In this document: positions 1 to 8,713 of the stretch, one piece after another
Position numbering within the stretch: position 1 is the first letter of the stretch
How the letters are laid out: every line of letters begins with the position of its first letter
Assembly (NCBI GenBank): GCA_038889235.1
Contig: JAWAHN010000002.1
Coordinates: 354,288 to 418,287 of the forward strand
Direction of reading: 5' to 3'
Source: Candidatus Jordarchaeales archaeon
GTDB taxonomy: Archaea; Asgardarchaeota; Jordiarchaeia; Jordiarchaeales; Freyrarchaeaceae
Length of the DNA stretch: 64,000 nucleotides
Made by a program: the position numbers and the translations under genes
Notes under the pieces: model-generated
Database searches by the model: none
What the model was told of the DNA's origin: nothing
The model's input: the letters and a program-made list of their open reading frames with translations, nothing else

Positions 1-62
1 TTCTCAACACAGACGAATAAAATCCGCTTCTTCACGGAAACAGCACCCCCCCTCAAGGAGCT

Positions 63-899
63 TTAAATGTCCTTCGTTTTAACCACCTTTATCCCCTGTG
101 ACTCGGCAAATCTCACTATTTTCGCCCTCTCCTCCCCTCTCATTCCTTTCCAGTCAAGCACGAAGAGGTCTACGCCACCGAGTGTTTTCTCGACAGCCTG
201 CTGTAAGAGGCTTTCGTCCAGAACTCCGGTATAGTACTTTGACGCTATATGACCTACTCCTATGTCTGACGAGATGTTTAGCTCGGTGAACTTTGGAGCG
301 TAGTGTCCTCCCCCGAACCCCACAGCGTTGACACACTTTTCAGGTGGGCGAAACAGCAACTCTAAAATCGACTCGGCAACTACTTCTCCAGCCACCCTAT
401 CCCTCCACTCCTTTTCGCTGCTCCCGATCTCTATAAACATGGAGGGAACGTCGACCGTCGGACCGTGATGTGTTTGCTCCTGTGACACAGTGAATCCTTC
501 CAACGAGTACTCTTCTCTTAATCTGGCAAGCACCTTCAACGCCGCCTTGACGTGCATGGGTGATGCCATGCTAAGTTTCCTGGGCTCGCCTCCATACTCC
601 GCCTTATCCCAGTTCCCTGAAACGTGGACGGACAGAGTTGCCATGTTAGCTAAGCTACTATGCCTGCTGGCGTAGATAACCAGACCTACGTCGAAGAACT
701 TCTCTACGCCGCCACAATAGAGTATGTCTTCTTTGACGTGGACTAATGTAAGCTCGCATTTCCCAACGACTCCACTCCAGCACGCTGCGCACCTCTCTGG
801 CGGTCGCCGGCTTGCCAACCCGGCGCGCTCCACAAGGTGGTTGGAAATGTTCATTCCCGCAGGGTCAAGTATTGAAGCCACAACAAGCACACTTTCCAT
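63..899 (-). CDS. dtdA: D-aminoacyl-tRNA deacylase (archaeal DTD2 type)
   Basis: Cytoplasmic proofreading enzyme that removes D-amino acids from mischarged tRNA. The product has 278 residues, normal for the archaeal/plant DTD2 family. Seen in the sequence: HHGPT at residues 144-148 and GGGHYAPKFT at about 196-205, both family signatures with the conserved histidines, and a hydrophobic first strand after an ATG start. It is transcribed away from ftsZ; the 94-bp gap between the two starts must hold both promoters. Family assignment is firm; activity is inferred. Confidence 0.93.
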   Translation of the reverse strand: MESVLVVASILDPAGMNISNHLVERAGLASRRPPERCAACWSGVVGKCELTLVHVKEDILYCGGVEKFFDVGLVIYASRHSSLANMATLSVHVSGNWDKAEYGGEPRKLSMASPMHVKAALKVLARLREEYSLEGFTVSQEQTHHGPTVDVPSMFIEIGSSEKEWRDRVAGEVVAESILELLFRPPEKCVNAVGFGGGHYAPKFTELNISSDIGVGHIASKYYTGVLDESLLQQAVEKTLGGVDLFVLDWKGMRGEERAKIVRFAESQGIKVVKTKDI

Positions 900-930
900 T
901 CAAACCACGCATCCTAATCTCGGACTTACG

Positions 931-938
931 CTTATATG
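931..938 (+). promoter_or_regulatory. Putative TATA box for ftsZ
   Basis: CTTATATG in the dtdA-ftsZ intergenic gap, about 55-65 bp before the ftsZ start region. Position and composition fit an archaeal TATA element for a short-leader transcript. No purine-rich BRE is obvious, so this is tentative. Confidence 0.35.
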
Positions 939-993
939 ACCTAGGTATTATGAAGAGTTTTACATGCGCCCCCTGTATGGTTAAAGGGAGAAG

Positions 994-2049
994 GTGTCCA
1001 ACATGGAGAGCCTCATTAATGAGATTCTTCAAGAGAAAGATGATGTTAGTGAGATTTTAAACTACGTTCCTAAAATTCAAGTTTTCGGTGTTGGCGGTGC
1101 TGGGAATAACGCTATAAACAGGCTTGCCAGCGTAGGCGTTGAAGGCGTCGAGCTTATTGCAGTTAACACAGACGCTCAAATACTGCTCGGCGTGAACGCA
1201 GACAAGAAGCTGCTAATAGGGAAGGAGACTACTAAGGGGCTTGGCGCCGGAAACGACCCAGACATCGGAGAAGCTGCAGCAAAGGAGAGCATCGAAGAGA
1301 TAAGGGAGCTGATTTCAGGCGACCTGGTCTTTGTGACCTGCGGTCTAGGCGGAGGAACGGGAACTGGAGCATCCCCAATAATAGCTGAAGCTGCCAAGAA
1401 AACCGGAGCTCTGACGATTTCCGTGTGCACGCTCCCATTCATAGCTGAGGGTGCGAGGAGGTGGAGGAGCGCCTCGTCTGGTCTCAAGAAACTTGCGAGG
1501 GTTTCAGACACAATCATAGTTATACCGAACGAGAAACTCCTCGAGGTTGCCCCAAACCTTTCGCTGCTCCAAGCCTTCAAGCTGGCGGATGAAATACTTG
1601 TTAGGTGCGTGAAGGCTATATCTGAAATGATAACGAAGCCAGGCCTGGTCAACGTTGACCTTGCAAACGTGAGGACAATAATCAAGAAGGGAGGTGCGTC
1701 ACTCATAACTCTTGGCGAAGCCAGCGGGGAGAGGCGTGAAGAAAAAGCTGTAGATGACGCGCTCAACAACCCGCTTGTCGACGTAGACATTTCGTCCGCA
1801 ACTGGGCTGCTGGTCAACATAAGCGGGGACCAAGACCTCAAACTATACGAGGCGGAGGCCATAATAAGGTACGTGTCGGAGCGCATATCCCCCGATGGGG
1901 AGATAATATGGGGGGCAATAATAGACCCGACGCTGAAAGACAAGGTACGAGTGTCCCTCATAATAAGTGGCGTCACATACAGGCAGGTAGAACAAATACT
2001 TTCAGGTGAATACGTTACGCCGCTAGGATTACAGCTGGCTAAAATCTAG
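994..2049 (+). CDS. ftsZ: Cell division protein FtsZ
   Basis: Tubulin-family GTPase that forms the division ring. The 351-residue product has the nucleotide-binding start GVGGAGNNA (residues 32-40), the tubulin signature GGGTGTGASP (119-128) and a C-terminal domain ending without an obvious long tail. The T7 synergy loop, normally NxDxxD, reads NVDLAN at residues 220-225, so the second catalytic Asp is Asn. The start could be GTG 994 or ATG 1003; the AGGGAGAAGG element at about 985-994 is better spaced for 1003. It is followed by secE and nusG, a known archaeal neighbourhood, after a 186-bp AT-rich gap. Confidence 0.95.
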   Translation: MSNMESLINEILQEKDDVSEILNYVPKIQVFGVGGAGNNAINRLASVGVEGVELIAVNTDAQILLGVNADKKLLIGKETTKGLGAGNDPDIGEAAAKESIEEIRELISGDLVFVTCGLGGGTGTGASPIIAEAAKKTGALTISVCTLPFIAEGARRWRSASSGLKKLARVSDTIIVIPNEKLLEVAPNLSLLQAFKLADEILVRCVKAISEMITKPGLVNVDLANVRTIIKKGGASLITLGEASGERREEKAVDDALNNPLVDVDISSATGLLVNISGDQDLKLYEAEAIIRYVSERISPDGEIIWGAIIDPTLKDKVRVSLIISGVTYRQVEQILSGEYVTPLGLQLAKI

Positions 2050-2096
2050 CGATTTTTAACCAGAAATTTTTCCAAACAGTTTACTCTGCTTTTTAT
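2050..2096 (+). terminator. T-rich terminator region after ftsZ
   Basis: Directly after the ftsZ stop there are three pyrimidine runs (TTTTT, TTTTTCC, CTTTTTATTC) without a stable hairpin, the usual look of archaeal termination. It separates ftsZ from the secE unit, whose own AT-rich promoter region lies at about 2170-2225. Confidence 0.4.
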
Positions 2097-2235
2097 TCAA
2101 AACGCCCCCTGTCCCCTCCTACTGGCACCTGGGATTTTTGCTGCAAGTGCTAACCCATTTCACGCCTTTGGGAAAAATATTTCAATGAGGGATTTGATGT
2201 TTTTTTAAGGTATTTGGTTTTGTGAGGATGATTTT

Positions 2236-2517
2236 ATGCTTAAATCGCAGTCCGGCAAGCTAGCCGTGGTTTACGAGAAGATTAAAAGCGGGCGCTTAGT
2301 GCGAAAGGTAGCCGAGTCTAGGGTAGTTAAGGCCATTTCGCAGTCCAGAGTGGTTAGAAGAATTTGGAGAGTGTTTAAAGCGTCGAGGTATCCGACTAGG
2401 GAAGAAATATGGTTGCTTGTGAGGATATGCGTGGTAGGTATACTTTTGATAGGCGGCATAGCATTCGTCACAAAACTTCTATTATCTGTCTTGTTCTATC
2501 CTCAGCCCGTCACTTGA
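2236..2517 (+). CDS. secE: Preprotein translocase subunit SecE (Sec61 gamma)
   Basis: Small tail-anchored subunit of the SecYEG/Sec61 protein-conducting channel. The 93-residue product has a basic amphipathic N-terminal part with an internal near-repeat (VAESRVVKAISQSRVVRRI), then the typical SecE hinge (YPTREEIWLLVR) and a single membrane helix near residues 65-88. The N-terminal extension is somewhat longer than the roughly 60 residues typical of archaeal SecE. It is directly upstream of nusG, the classic pairing, and probably the first gene of a long unit running to tyrA. Confidence 0.9.
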   Translation: MLKSQSGKLAVVYEKIKSGRLVRKVAESRVVKAISQSRVVRRIWRVFKASRYPTREEIWLLVRICVVGILLIGGIAFVTKLLLSVLFYPQPVT

Positions 2518-2533
2518 AGCCGTAAAGGGGGAA

Positions 2534-3013
2534 GTGGTCTTATTGTCGAGTAGCGGAAACATTTTCGCCGTGAGAACAACAATTGGGCAAGAGAAAGCTG
2601 TAGCTGAGATCATAGAGAAGAGAGTTAAGGGGTCAAAGGACGTCGATGTAAAGGCCATCCTAGTCCCGGAGTCACTTAACGGTTACATCTTCATAGAGGC
2701 CGCAAGCCTAAAAGACGTGCTCACGGTCACCGCTGGAATACCGCACGTCAGAGGACAGGTTAGCGGGCGGGTGAAACTAGAAGACATAGAACAGTTCATA
2801 ACAGTTAAGAGCCAAGCAAGCATGTTAAGCACCGGCGACATAGTCGAAGTGATTAGAGGACCATTCAAAGGAGAGAAGGCAACTATAGTTCGAGTGGACA
2901 CCAGCAAGGATGAAGTAGTCCTGGAACTTTTAGAATCACCCAACCCGATCCCGATAAAGGTTCACGCAGACTACGTTAAACTCGTGGAGAGACGAGAGAA
3001 GGAAGAAGAGTAG
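2534..3013 (+). CDS. nusG: Transcription elongation factor NusG/Spt5
   Basis: Processivity factor that binds the RNA polymerase clamp. The 159-residue product has the archaeal two-domain form: NGN domain (residues about 10-90, with GYIFIEA and a PHVRG turn) and KOW domain (about 98-150, with GDIVEVIRGPFKGEKATIV). GTG 2534 is the longest start, but TTG 2543 sits about 10 nt after the GGGGGAAG purine run and may be the real one. The stop lies only 28 bp before aroE, so nusG and the aromatic genes are probably co-transcribed. Confidence 0.93.
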   Translation: MVLLSSSGNIFAVRTTIGQEKAVAEIIEKRVKGSKDVDVKAILVPESLNGYIFIEAASLKDVLTVTAGIPHVRGQVSGRVKLEDIEQFITVKSQASMLSTGDIVEVIRGPFKGEKATIVRVDTSKDEVVLELLESPNPIPIKVHADYVKLVERREKEEE

Positions 3014-3041
3014 GAAAGGAGCCTTACGGAGGTTCAAGGGC

Positions 3042-3902
3042 TTGATCGGAGGACGCACCAGGGTGGTCGGCATAATAGGAGACCCGGTGGAGCACAGTCT
3101 TTCCCCGAGAATGCACAACGCCGCTTTTGAGCACTTGAAACTAGACTACGTTTATGTTCCATTCAGAGTCAGTAGCAACGCGCTCAAAGAGGCTATCGAA
3201 GGAGTGAGGGCGCTAAACATCAAGGGGGTCAACGTAACAATCCCTCACAAGGTTTCGGTGATCCCCCTCCTAGACTGGGTTGATGAGGAAGCCCTAAACA
3301 TAGGGGCCGTCAACACCATCGTTTCAGAAAAAGGAGAACTGAAGGGGTACAACACTGACGGGTTGGGTTTCCTCGAGGCGCTGAAAGAGGAGGGGGTTAA
3401 AGTCAGCGGCATTAAAGCTGTTCTGCTAGGAGCCGGCGGCGCCGCTAGAGCAATAGCTTACTCCCTTGCCCCCATCGTCTCTGAGCTTGTAATTCTCAAC
3501 AGAACAGCCGACAAAGCCATCTCCCTAAGTGAGGAACTTAGGAGGAAGGGGTGGAGCGTACGAGGTGGAAGGCTGGATGAGGAGACGTTGGAGAAGGAGC
3601 TAAAGGACACTGAATTGCTTGTCAACGCAACATCAGTCGGAATGTATCCCAACGTTGACGAAACCCCTGTTCCCCGCGAAGTCCTAAACAGCAGGCTAAC
3701 GGTTTTTGACGCAGTCTACAATCCCATAGAGACTAGGCTTCTCAAGGATGCCAAAAGTGTTGGAGCTAAAGTGGTTAACGGCGTAGGCATGTTGGTAAAC
3801 CAGGGTGCGGTGGCTTTCAAGCTCTGGACCGGGGTAAATCCTCCAAAGGAAGTCATGAGGAGAGCTGTGATTGAGGGCTTGCAGAGCTCTGGAGGGGTAT
3901 GA
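3042..3902 (+). CDS. aroE: Shikimate dehydrogenase
   Basis: NADPH-dependent reduction of 3-dehydroshikimate to shikimate. The 286-residue product shows GDPVEHSLSPRMHN (substrate loop, residues 13-26), NVTIPHK with the catalytic Lys, NTDG, the Rossmann motif GAGGAARA (131-138) and NATSVGM. It starts with TTG after GGAGGTTCAAGGG, 28 bp beyond nusG. It is the first gene of the tight series aroE-aroK-aroA-aroC-aroQ-tyrA. The step before it (3-dehydroquinate dehydratase) is not encoded next to it. Confidence 0.95.
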   Translation: MIGGRTRVVGIIGDPVEHSLSPRMHNAAFEHLKLDYVYVPFRVSSNALKEAIEGVRALNIKGVNVTIPHKVSVIPLLDWVDEEALNIGAVNTIVSEKGELKGYNTDGLGFLEALKEEGVKVSGIKAVLLGAGGAARAIAYSLAPIVSELVILNRTADKAISLSEELRRKGWSVRGGRLDEETLEKELKDTELLVNATSVGMYPNVDETPVPREVLNSRLTVFDAVYNPIETRLLKDAKSVGAKVVNGVGMLVNQGAVAFKLWTGVNPPKEVMRRAVIEGLQSSGGV

Positions 3903-3903
3903 T

Positions 3904-4785
3904 GTGATAGGGGAGGCGGTCGTTCACGGTGCTGGGACCATTGTAAACGCTATAGCGTGCGGAAAGGGCTCGGCTTTTGGGATCAACTTATGGACGAAGG
4001 CAAGGGTGGAATTGACGGATGAAGCGGGGGTTATTGAGGGCAAAATACTCAGCGATCCGGGAGAAGACACTGGGCTAATCAAGGCTGCTGTGAGAAAAGT
4101 TCTAGAGAGGTTTAACGCGCTCGACTACGGTGCCAGGGTCGTTACGGAGTCAAATATACCGATTTCGAGGGGGCTTAAGAGCAGCAGCGCTGCGGCCAAC
4201 GCCGTGGTACTGGCAACGTTAGCGGCACTAGGCAAAAAACTGGGCGACGTCGAAGCAGTCCTTTTAGGAGTGGAAGCCGCCATAGCTGCGGGTGTAACTG
4301 TCACCGGTGCGTTCGATGACGCATGCGCGTCGTACTTTGGTGGCGTCGTCGTAACAGACAATGTGAAGAGGAGCATCCTGCGTATGGAGCCGTTCACCGA
4401 GGAGTTCAAAGTGGTGATACTAGTACCCCCCACGAAGATACGCAAGAGAGAAATTAACCTTAGAAGAGTAAAGTCCCTGAGCGGGATAGTCGAGGTAGCC
4501 TTAGAGCTTGCAATGCGGGGAGATTACCTGAAAGCCATGACACTTAACGGGCTAGCTTACTCGGCTTCACTTGGACTAAGCTCCGATGCCGCGGTAAGGG
4601 CCCTAGAGGCAGGGGCTGCGGCCGCGGGTCTCTCGGGGACTGGGCCAGCCGTAATAGCCCTCACTCCTCCAGAGAAGGTGGACGACGTTGTAGATGCCTG
4701 GAACCAGTTCGAGGGGGAGGTCGTCCTTGCTGGTGTTAGTAACGAGAAAGCGAAAATCACTGTTTGGGGTGGAGTGTCTTGCTGA
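3904..4785 (+). CDS. aroK: Archaeal shikimate kinase (GHMP family)
   Basis: Phosphorylates shikimate to shikimate-3-phosphate. This is the archaeal GHMP-superfamily enzyme, unrelated to bacterial AroK. Motifs seen: HGAGTIVNAIACGKGSAFG at the N-terminus, GLKSSSAAANA as the ATP-binding GHMP loop, and AGLSGTGPAVIAL near the C-terminus. The chosen start is GTG 3904, one base after the aroE stop and 6 nt behind GGAGGGG; longer readings overlap aroE and add non-conserved residues. About 293 residues, as expected for the family. Confidence 0.93.
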   Translation: MIGEAVVHGAGTIVNAIACGKGSAFGINLWTKARVELTDEAGVIEGKILSDPGEDTGLIKAAVRKVLERFNALDYGARVVTESNIPISRGLKSSSAAANAVVLATLAALGKKLGDVEAVLLGVEAAIAAGVTVTGAFDDACASYFGGVVVTDNVKRSILRMEPFTEEFKVVILVPPTKIRKREINLRRVKSLSGIVEVALELAMRGDYLKAMTLNGLAYSASLGLSSDAAVRALEAGAAAAGLSGTGPAVIALTPPEKVDDVVDAWNQFEGEVVLAGVSNEKAKITVWGGVSC

Positions 4786-6053
4786 AAGTAGTTGGAGGGT
4801 GCAGCTTAAACGGGAAAGTTGAAGCCCCGCCCTCGAAAAGCTACACGCATAGAGCTGTTGTCTTAGCGTCCCTAGCTGATGGCCGGTCCGAGATCCTGAA
4901 GCCGCTCGAAAGTAGAGATACCATGGCAACTTTCAGAGGTTGCGTGGCTCTTGGGGCCAGCATAGCCAGAGAAGGGGACAAGTGGATCGTTGAGGGGAAG
5001 GGAGAGTTGAAGACGCCTGACGACGTCATAAACGTGGAGAACTCCGGAACAACGATGAGAATCCTCACGGCGGTCTCAGCACTGGCACCAGGTTTCACAG
5101 TGCTGACTGGAGACGACTCGATAAGGAAGAGGCCGATGGGCCCCTTGCTTGACGCGCTTCACCAGCTCGGCGTGGAATGTTGGTCCACTAAGGGAAACGG
5201 AACTCCGCCGATAGTTGTTAAGGGTGGGGGGATACGAGGTGGCGTCGCTTCCATCAGGGGGGATATTAGCTCCCAGTTTATCTCCGCGCTCCTAATAGTC
5301 TCCCCCCTCACAAGCGTTGAGACCAGTATAACTCTTACGTCGGAGCTCAAGTCCAAACCATACGTTTACATAACCATGGAGACCATGGAGGCTTTCGGAG
5401 TAAAGGTTAAGGTAGAGGGTAGGAGTTTTCGGGCTGAGAGGTGTAGGTATAAACCTTCAAGCTTCCTCATCCCAGGAGATTTCTCCTCTGCATCCTTCCT
5501 CCTGACTGCTGCTGCCATCACAGACTCGGACGTGACGGTCACAAACCTCGACATTAACTCCCCCCAAGGGGACAAGAAGATCGTAAACGTGTTGAGAGAA
5601 ATGGGCTGCAAGGTTGACGTTGGAGATAACTGGGTCAGAGTTAGGGGAGGAGGGGAACTAACGGGAGTAGATGTTGACTGCGGAGACACACCCGACCTAC
5701 TCCCAGTAATTTCAATCCTAGGCGCCTACGCTAACGGGCCCACGAGGATATTCAACGCGGAGCACGTGAGGTTCAAGGAAAGTGACAGGATATCGGTGAT
5801 GGCAAGCGAGCTGTCGAAGATGGGAGTGGAAGTTGAGGAGATGAAAGATGGTCTAGTGATTAAAGGAGGAAGAAGAGTTAAAGGAAGCATTGTGGACGCC
5901 CACGGAGACCACCGCATACTAATGGCGCTCGTAGTTGCAGGGTTAGCTGCGGAGGGAGAAACCGTGATACTGGGCGAAGACTGCGTGGACGTTTCATACC
6001 CAAGGTTCCTCGACGACCTGGAGAGACTTGGGGCGAACTTTAGGAGGATGTAA
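4779..6053 (+). CDS. aroA: 3-phosphoshikimate 1-carboxyvinyltransferase (EPSP synthase)
   Basis: Joins PEP to shikimate-3-phosphate. The product shows PPSKSYTHRAVVLASLADG (the Lys/Ser/Arg substrate cluster near the N-terminus), NSGTTMR, SSQFISALL, and HGDHRI(L)MAL near the C-terminus, all diagnostic. The chosen start is TTG 4779, which overlaps the aroK stop and lies behind GGGGTGGAG; an in-frame TTG at 4764 is possible but adds residues beyond the conserved start. Length of about 424 residues is normal. Confidence 0.95.
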   Translation: MLKVVGGCSLNGKVEAPPSKSYTHRAVVLASLADGRSEILKPLESRDTMATFRGCVALGASIAREGDKWIVEGKGELKTPDDVINVENSGTTMRILTAVSALAPGFTVLTGDDSIRKRPMGPLLDALHQLGVECWSTKGNGTPPIVVKGGGIRGGVASIRGDISSQFISALLIVSPLTSVETSITLTSELKSKPYVYITMETMEAFGVKVKVEGRSFRAERCRYKPSSFLIPGDFSSASFLLTAAAITDSDVTVTNLDINSPQGDKKIVNVLREMGCKVDVGDNWVRVRGGGELTGVDVDCGDTPDLLPVISILGAYANGPTRIFNAEHVRFKESDRISVMASELSKMGVEVEEMKDGLVIKGGRRVKGSIVDAHGDHRILMALVVAGLAAEGETVILGEDCVDVSYPRFLDDLERLGANFRRM

Positions 6054-6056
6054 GTA

Positions 6057-7184
6057 TTGGGGGGAAATGTGTTCGGGCGAAACTTCGTCCTGGTCTCTTT
6101 TGGAGAAAGCCACGGAAAATGTGTAGGCGCCGTGGTCGATGGATGCCCTGCAGGGCTACCTCTTAGCGAAAAAGACGTTCAAGAAGAGCTGGACAAGAGG
6201 AGGCCTGGTCAGAGCGTAGTTGCGACAAGTAGAAGGGAAGAAGACAAAGTGGAGATTCTGTCCGGCGTCTTCGAAGGATACACCACAGGTGCTCCGATAT
6301 GCATGGTTGTATGGAACGCTGACGTCGACTCAAGTGTGTACTACGAGCTAAGGTATAAACCACGCCCCGGACATGCGGACTACACGGCAATGGTTAGGTA
6401 TGGCGGGTTTAACGACTTCCGGGGCGGGGGGCGATTATCCGGCAGAGTTACAGCGTCGTTCGTGATGGGCGGAGCTGTTGCTAAGAAGCTTCTAAGAGAG
6501 GTTTTGAACGTCAACGTTGAAGCATACACAGTCAAGATAGGGCGCGTCGAAGCCAGAAAGATTAGCGAGGAAGGGGTGAAAAGGAGGTACGAGAACCCGG
6601 TCAGGTGCCCTGACCCCGAAGCCGCCGCTAGAATGGTAGAGGTTATAGAGGAGGCTAGAAGTAAAGGCGACAGTGTCGGAGGCGTTGTAGAATGCAGGGT
6701 GACAGGTCTCCCCCCAGGCGTGGGGAACCCGGTCTTCGACACGCTTGAAGGAGACATAAGTAAAGCGCTCTTCGCCATACCCGCGGTCAAAGCGGTGGAG
6801 TTCGGCTCGGGGGTTAAAGCATCAGATATGACGGGGTCTACCCACAACGACCCGTTCACATTTAGAGACGGACGGGTGGTCACGGAAACGAACAACGCAG
6901 GCGGCATCCTTGGAGGGATAAGCAGCGGCATGCCGATCGTCTGCAGGGTAACATTCAAACCTACTCCATCCATATCCAAGCCCCAAAAGACGGTTGACCT
7001 CTTGAAAGGAGAGGAAACAGTAATAGAGGTTAAGGGAAGACATGACCCGTGCGTGGTTCCCAGAGCTGTTCCCGTCGTTGAAGCAATGGTCGCACTTGTC
7101 CTTGCAGATCACGCCGTTACTCTGGGGCTAATACCCCCCGTAATCGGAGGGAAGCACGGTGGGAAGCCAGGTGGGCGAGATTGA
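6057..7184 (+). CDS. aroC: Chorismate synthase
   Basis: FMN-dependent 1,4-elimination of phosphate from EPSP to give chorismate. The 375-residue product begins GRNFVLVSFGESHGKCVG, and has RPGQSVVATSRREEDKVE, RPGHADYT, RFRGGGRLSGR-like FRGGGRLSGR and GILGGISSGMPI, all family signatures. TTG start 10 nt after AGGAGG that lies in the end of aroA, 3 bp after the aroA stop. The C-terminus (GGKHGGKPGGRD) overlaps the start of the next gene. Confidence 0.96.
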   Translation: MGGNVFGRNFVLVSFGESHGKCVGAVVDGCPAGLPLSEKDVQEELDKRRPGQSVVATSRREEDKVEILSGVFEGYTTGAPICMVVWNADVDSSVYYELRYKPRPGHADYTAMVRYGGFNDFRGGGRLSGRVTASFVMGGAVAKKLLREVLNVNVEAYTVKIGRVEARKISEEGVKRRYENPVRCPDPEAAARMVEVIEEARSKGDSVGGVVECRVTGLPPGVGNPVFDTLEGDISKALFAIPAVKAVEFGSGVKASDMTGSTHNDPFTFRDGRVVTETNNAGGILGGISSGMPIVCRVTFKPTPSISKPQKTVDLLKGEETVIEVKGRHDPCVVPRAVPVVEAMVALVLADHAVTLGLIPPVIGGKHGGKPGGRD

Positions 7185-7446
7185 AGAGTTGAGAGAAAAG
7201 ATAATGGAGGCCACGGTGGACGTCCTGAAAGCAGTTAAGAGAAGGATAGAATACGTAGAAGCTCTCGGGAAAGTTAAGAGGGAGAGGGGGTTGCCGATCA
7301 GGGATCCAGAAGCCGAGAAAAGACTCATCGTGAGAGTTAGGGAGGAGGGGGTTAAGATGGGGCTTGACCCTGACTTTTGCGAGAAACTCGTAAGGATGCT
7401 CATCGAGTACTCGGTTGTCGTCCAGATGAGGGAGGCGCAGCGTTGA
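7159..7446 (+). CDS. aroQ: Chorismate mutase (AroQ class)
   Basis: All-helical AroQ-type enzyme converting chorismate to prephenate. The 95-residue product has the expected pattern: LREKIMEATVDVLKAVKRRIEYVEALGKVK, with the active-site Arg/Lys, then a conserved GLPIRDPEAEKR turn. It overlaps the 3' end of aroC by 26 bp and its own stop overlaps the tyrA start, indicating translational coupling. It is free-standing rather than fused to a dehydrogenase or dehydratase. Confidence 0.88.
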   Translation: MGSQVGEIEELREKIMEATVDVLKAVKRRIEYVEALGKVKRERGLPIRDPEAEKRLIVRVREEGVKMGLDPDFCEKLVRMLIEYSVVVQMREAQR

Positions 7447-8348
7447 AGGTCGCTATCCTTGGCGGCACGGGACGCATGGGAGCTTGGTTTGCAAGGTACT
7501 TTAAGAGAAAAGGGTGCGATGTTGTAATCTGGGCTAGGACCATCGAAAACCTTGTTAAGGTGGCTGAAGAAATCGGAGTGAGCTACGCTCTAAGTGCCGA
7601 AGAGGCTGTTAAAGACGCTGACCTGGTTCTTGTATCCGTGCCAATAAGCGCGGTTCCAGAAGTTGTTAAGAAAATTTCACCGCATGTTAAAAGGGGAGCC
7701 ATAGTATTTGACGTAGCTTCAGTCAAAGGGAAAATACCTGAAGTTCTAAGGGAGGAGGGGGTGGCACACGGCTACAAGGCTGCAAGCCTGCATCCCATGT
7801 TTGGCCCTGGAGCCAAGGGAATCGAGGGAAACAAAATCGTGGTAATACCTTTAGAAGGGTTTGAAGAGACCGCGAAGTGGCTAGCAGACTACTTCGCCGA
7901 AGAAGGCGCTGAAATAATCTTTTCGGACGCTGAAACCCATGATAGGATAGTGGCTTTAACCCTAGCGCTCCCTCACTTCGTCAACATATTCTTCGCGCTT
8001 CTACTTTCCGATTTAAACGTAAACCCCGAGGAGCTCAGAAAGTTTTCGGGAACAACGTTCAGCGTTCAGTTCACCTTATCAGAGAGCGTCTTACAGGAGA
8101 ACCCAAACGTTTATGCGGAAATCCAGATGGAAAATGAGAAATTCAAGCACGTTCTTGAAAGAGGGAAAGCAATTTTCGAAGCCCTATCCCAAGTGGTGTA
8201 CTCTGGCAACAAAGAAAAGTTCACAGAGCTATTTTCCAAGGCACGCGAGTGGACGCAAGGCGACAGAGAAAGCAGAGAAGCATACAGGAAAATGTACCAG
8301 ATAATTGAGGCCCTCAGGAAAGGAGGCAGACAAGGACAGTCAGCATGA
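7443..8348 (+). CDS. tyrA: Prephenate dehydrogenase
   Basis: NAD(P)-dependent oxidative decarboxylation of prephenate to 4-hydroxyphenylpyruvate, for tyrosine synthesis. Seen: Rossmann loop GGTGRMGAWFA at the N-terminus, VSVPISAV, DVASVKG, SLHPMFGPG and a helical C-terminal domain with LPHFVN. The chosen start is TTG 7443, which overlaps the aroQ stop (TTGA); upstream in-frame codons encode no conserved residues. It is the last gene of the aromatic run. No prephenate dehydratase is adjacent. Confidence 0.92.
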   Translation: MKVAILGGTGRMGAWFARYFKRKGCDVVIWARTIENLVKVAEEIGVSYALSAEEAVKDADLVLVSVPISAVPEVVKKISPHVKRGAIVFDVASVKGKIPEVLREEGVAHGYKAASLHPMFGPGAKGIEGNKIVVIPLEGFEETAKWLADYFAEEGAEIIFSDAETHDRIVALTLALPHFVNIFFALLLSDLNVNPEELRKFSGTTFSVQFTLSESVLQENPNVYAEIQMENEKFKHVLERGKAIFEALSQVVYSGNKEKFTELFSKAREWTQGDRESREAYRKMYQIIEALRKGGRQGQSA

Positions 8349-8450
8349 AAAGTAGTGTTACACGTGGTGCTAGCTTCACCATGGAAAGTTACCCCTGAAA
8401 CGTCAAACTCAAATAGACGAAGAACACCTACCCCCAGCAGGTGAAACTAA

Positions 8451-8636
8451 ATGAAAGGCAAAAGCTTAGTTGTACTTGAAACCTTCCACTCAGAAGTAAA
8501 AAGCGAGTACACCTGCTACCTCTGCGGGAAAGAAACGTTTGAGTTCTGCGATGAGTGCGGACAACCCGTTTGCAGTGACCACCTAGCTAGATGCGAGTAC
8601 TGTAAAAAGAAAATATGCCCCAGTTGTGATTACTAA
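8451..8636 (+). CDS. Small cysteine-rich zinc-binding protein
   Basis: 61 residues with Cys at 22, 25, 33, 36, 41, 48, 51, 56, 59 and His 44, arranged CxxC-x7-CxxC-x4-CxxH-x3-CxxC-x4-CxxC. This can hold two or more zinc ions in a cross-braced fold like B-box or AN1 fingers. The ATG is preceded by AGGTGA at good spacing. It stands alone between tyrA and the convergent glnA. Function unknown; protein or nucleic-acid binding is the reasonable guess. Confidence 0.7.
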   Translation: MKGKSLVVLETFHSEVKSEYTCYLCGKETFEFCDECGQPVCSDHLARCEYCKKKICPSCDY

Positions 8637-8713
8637 AATCGAAAAGTTGAAAAATAAGCCCTCCTCAAAATAATTAAATAATTTTAAATTGAACAAGCAT
8701 ATTTTTAACGTAG

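Noticed and set aside
1176-1976. Long frame antisense to ftsZ
   Set aside because: Serine-rich shadow of the real gene; no independent signals.
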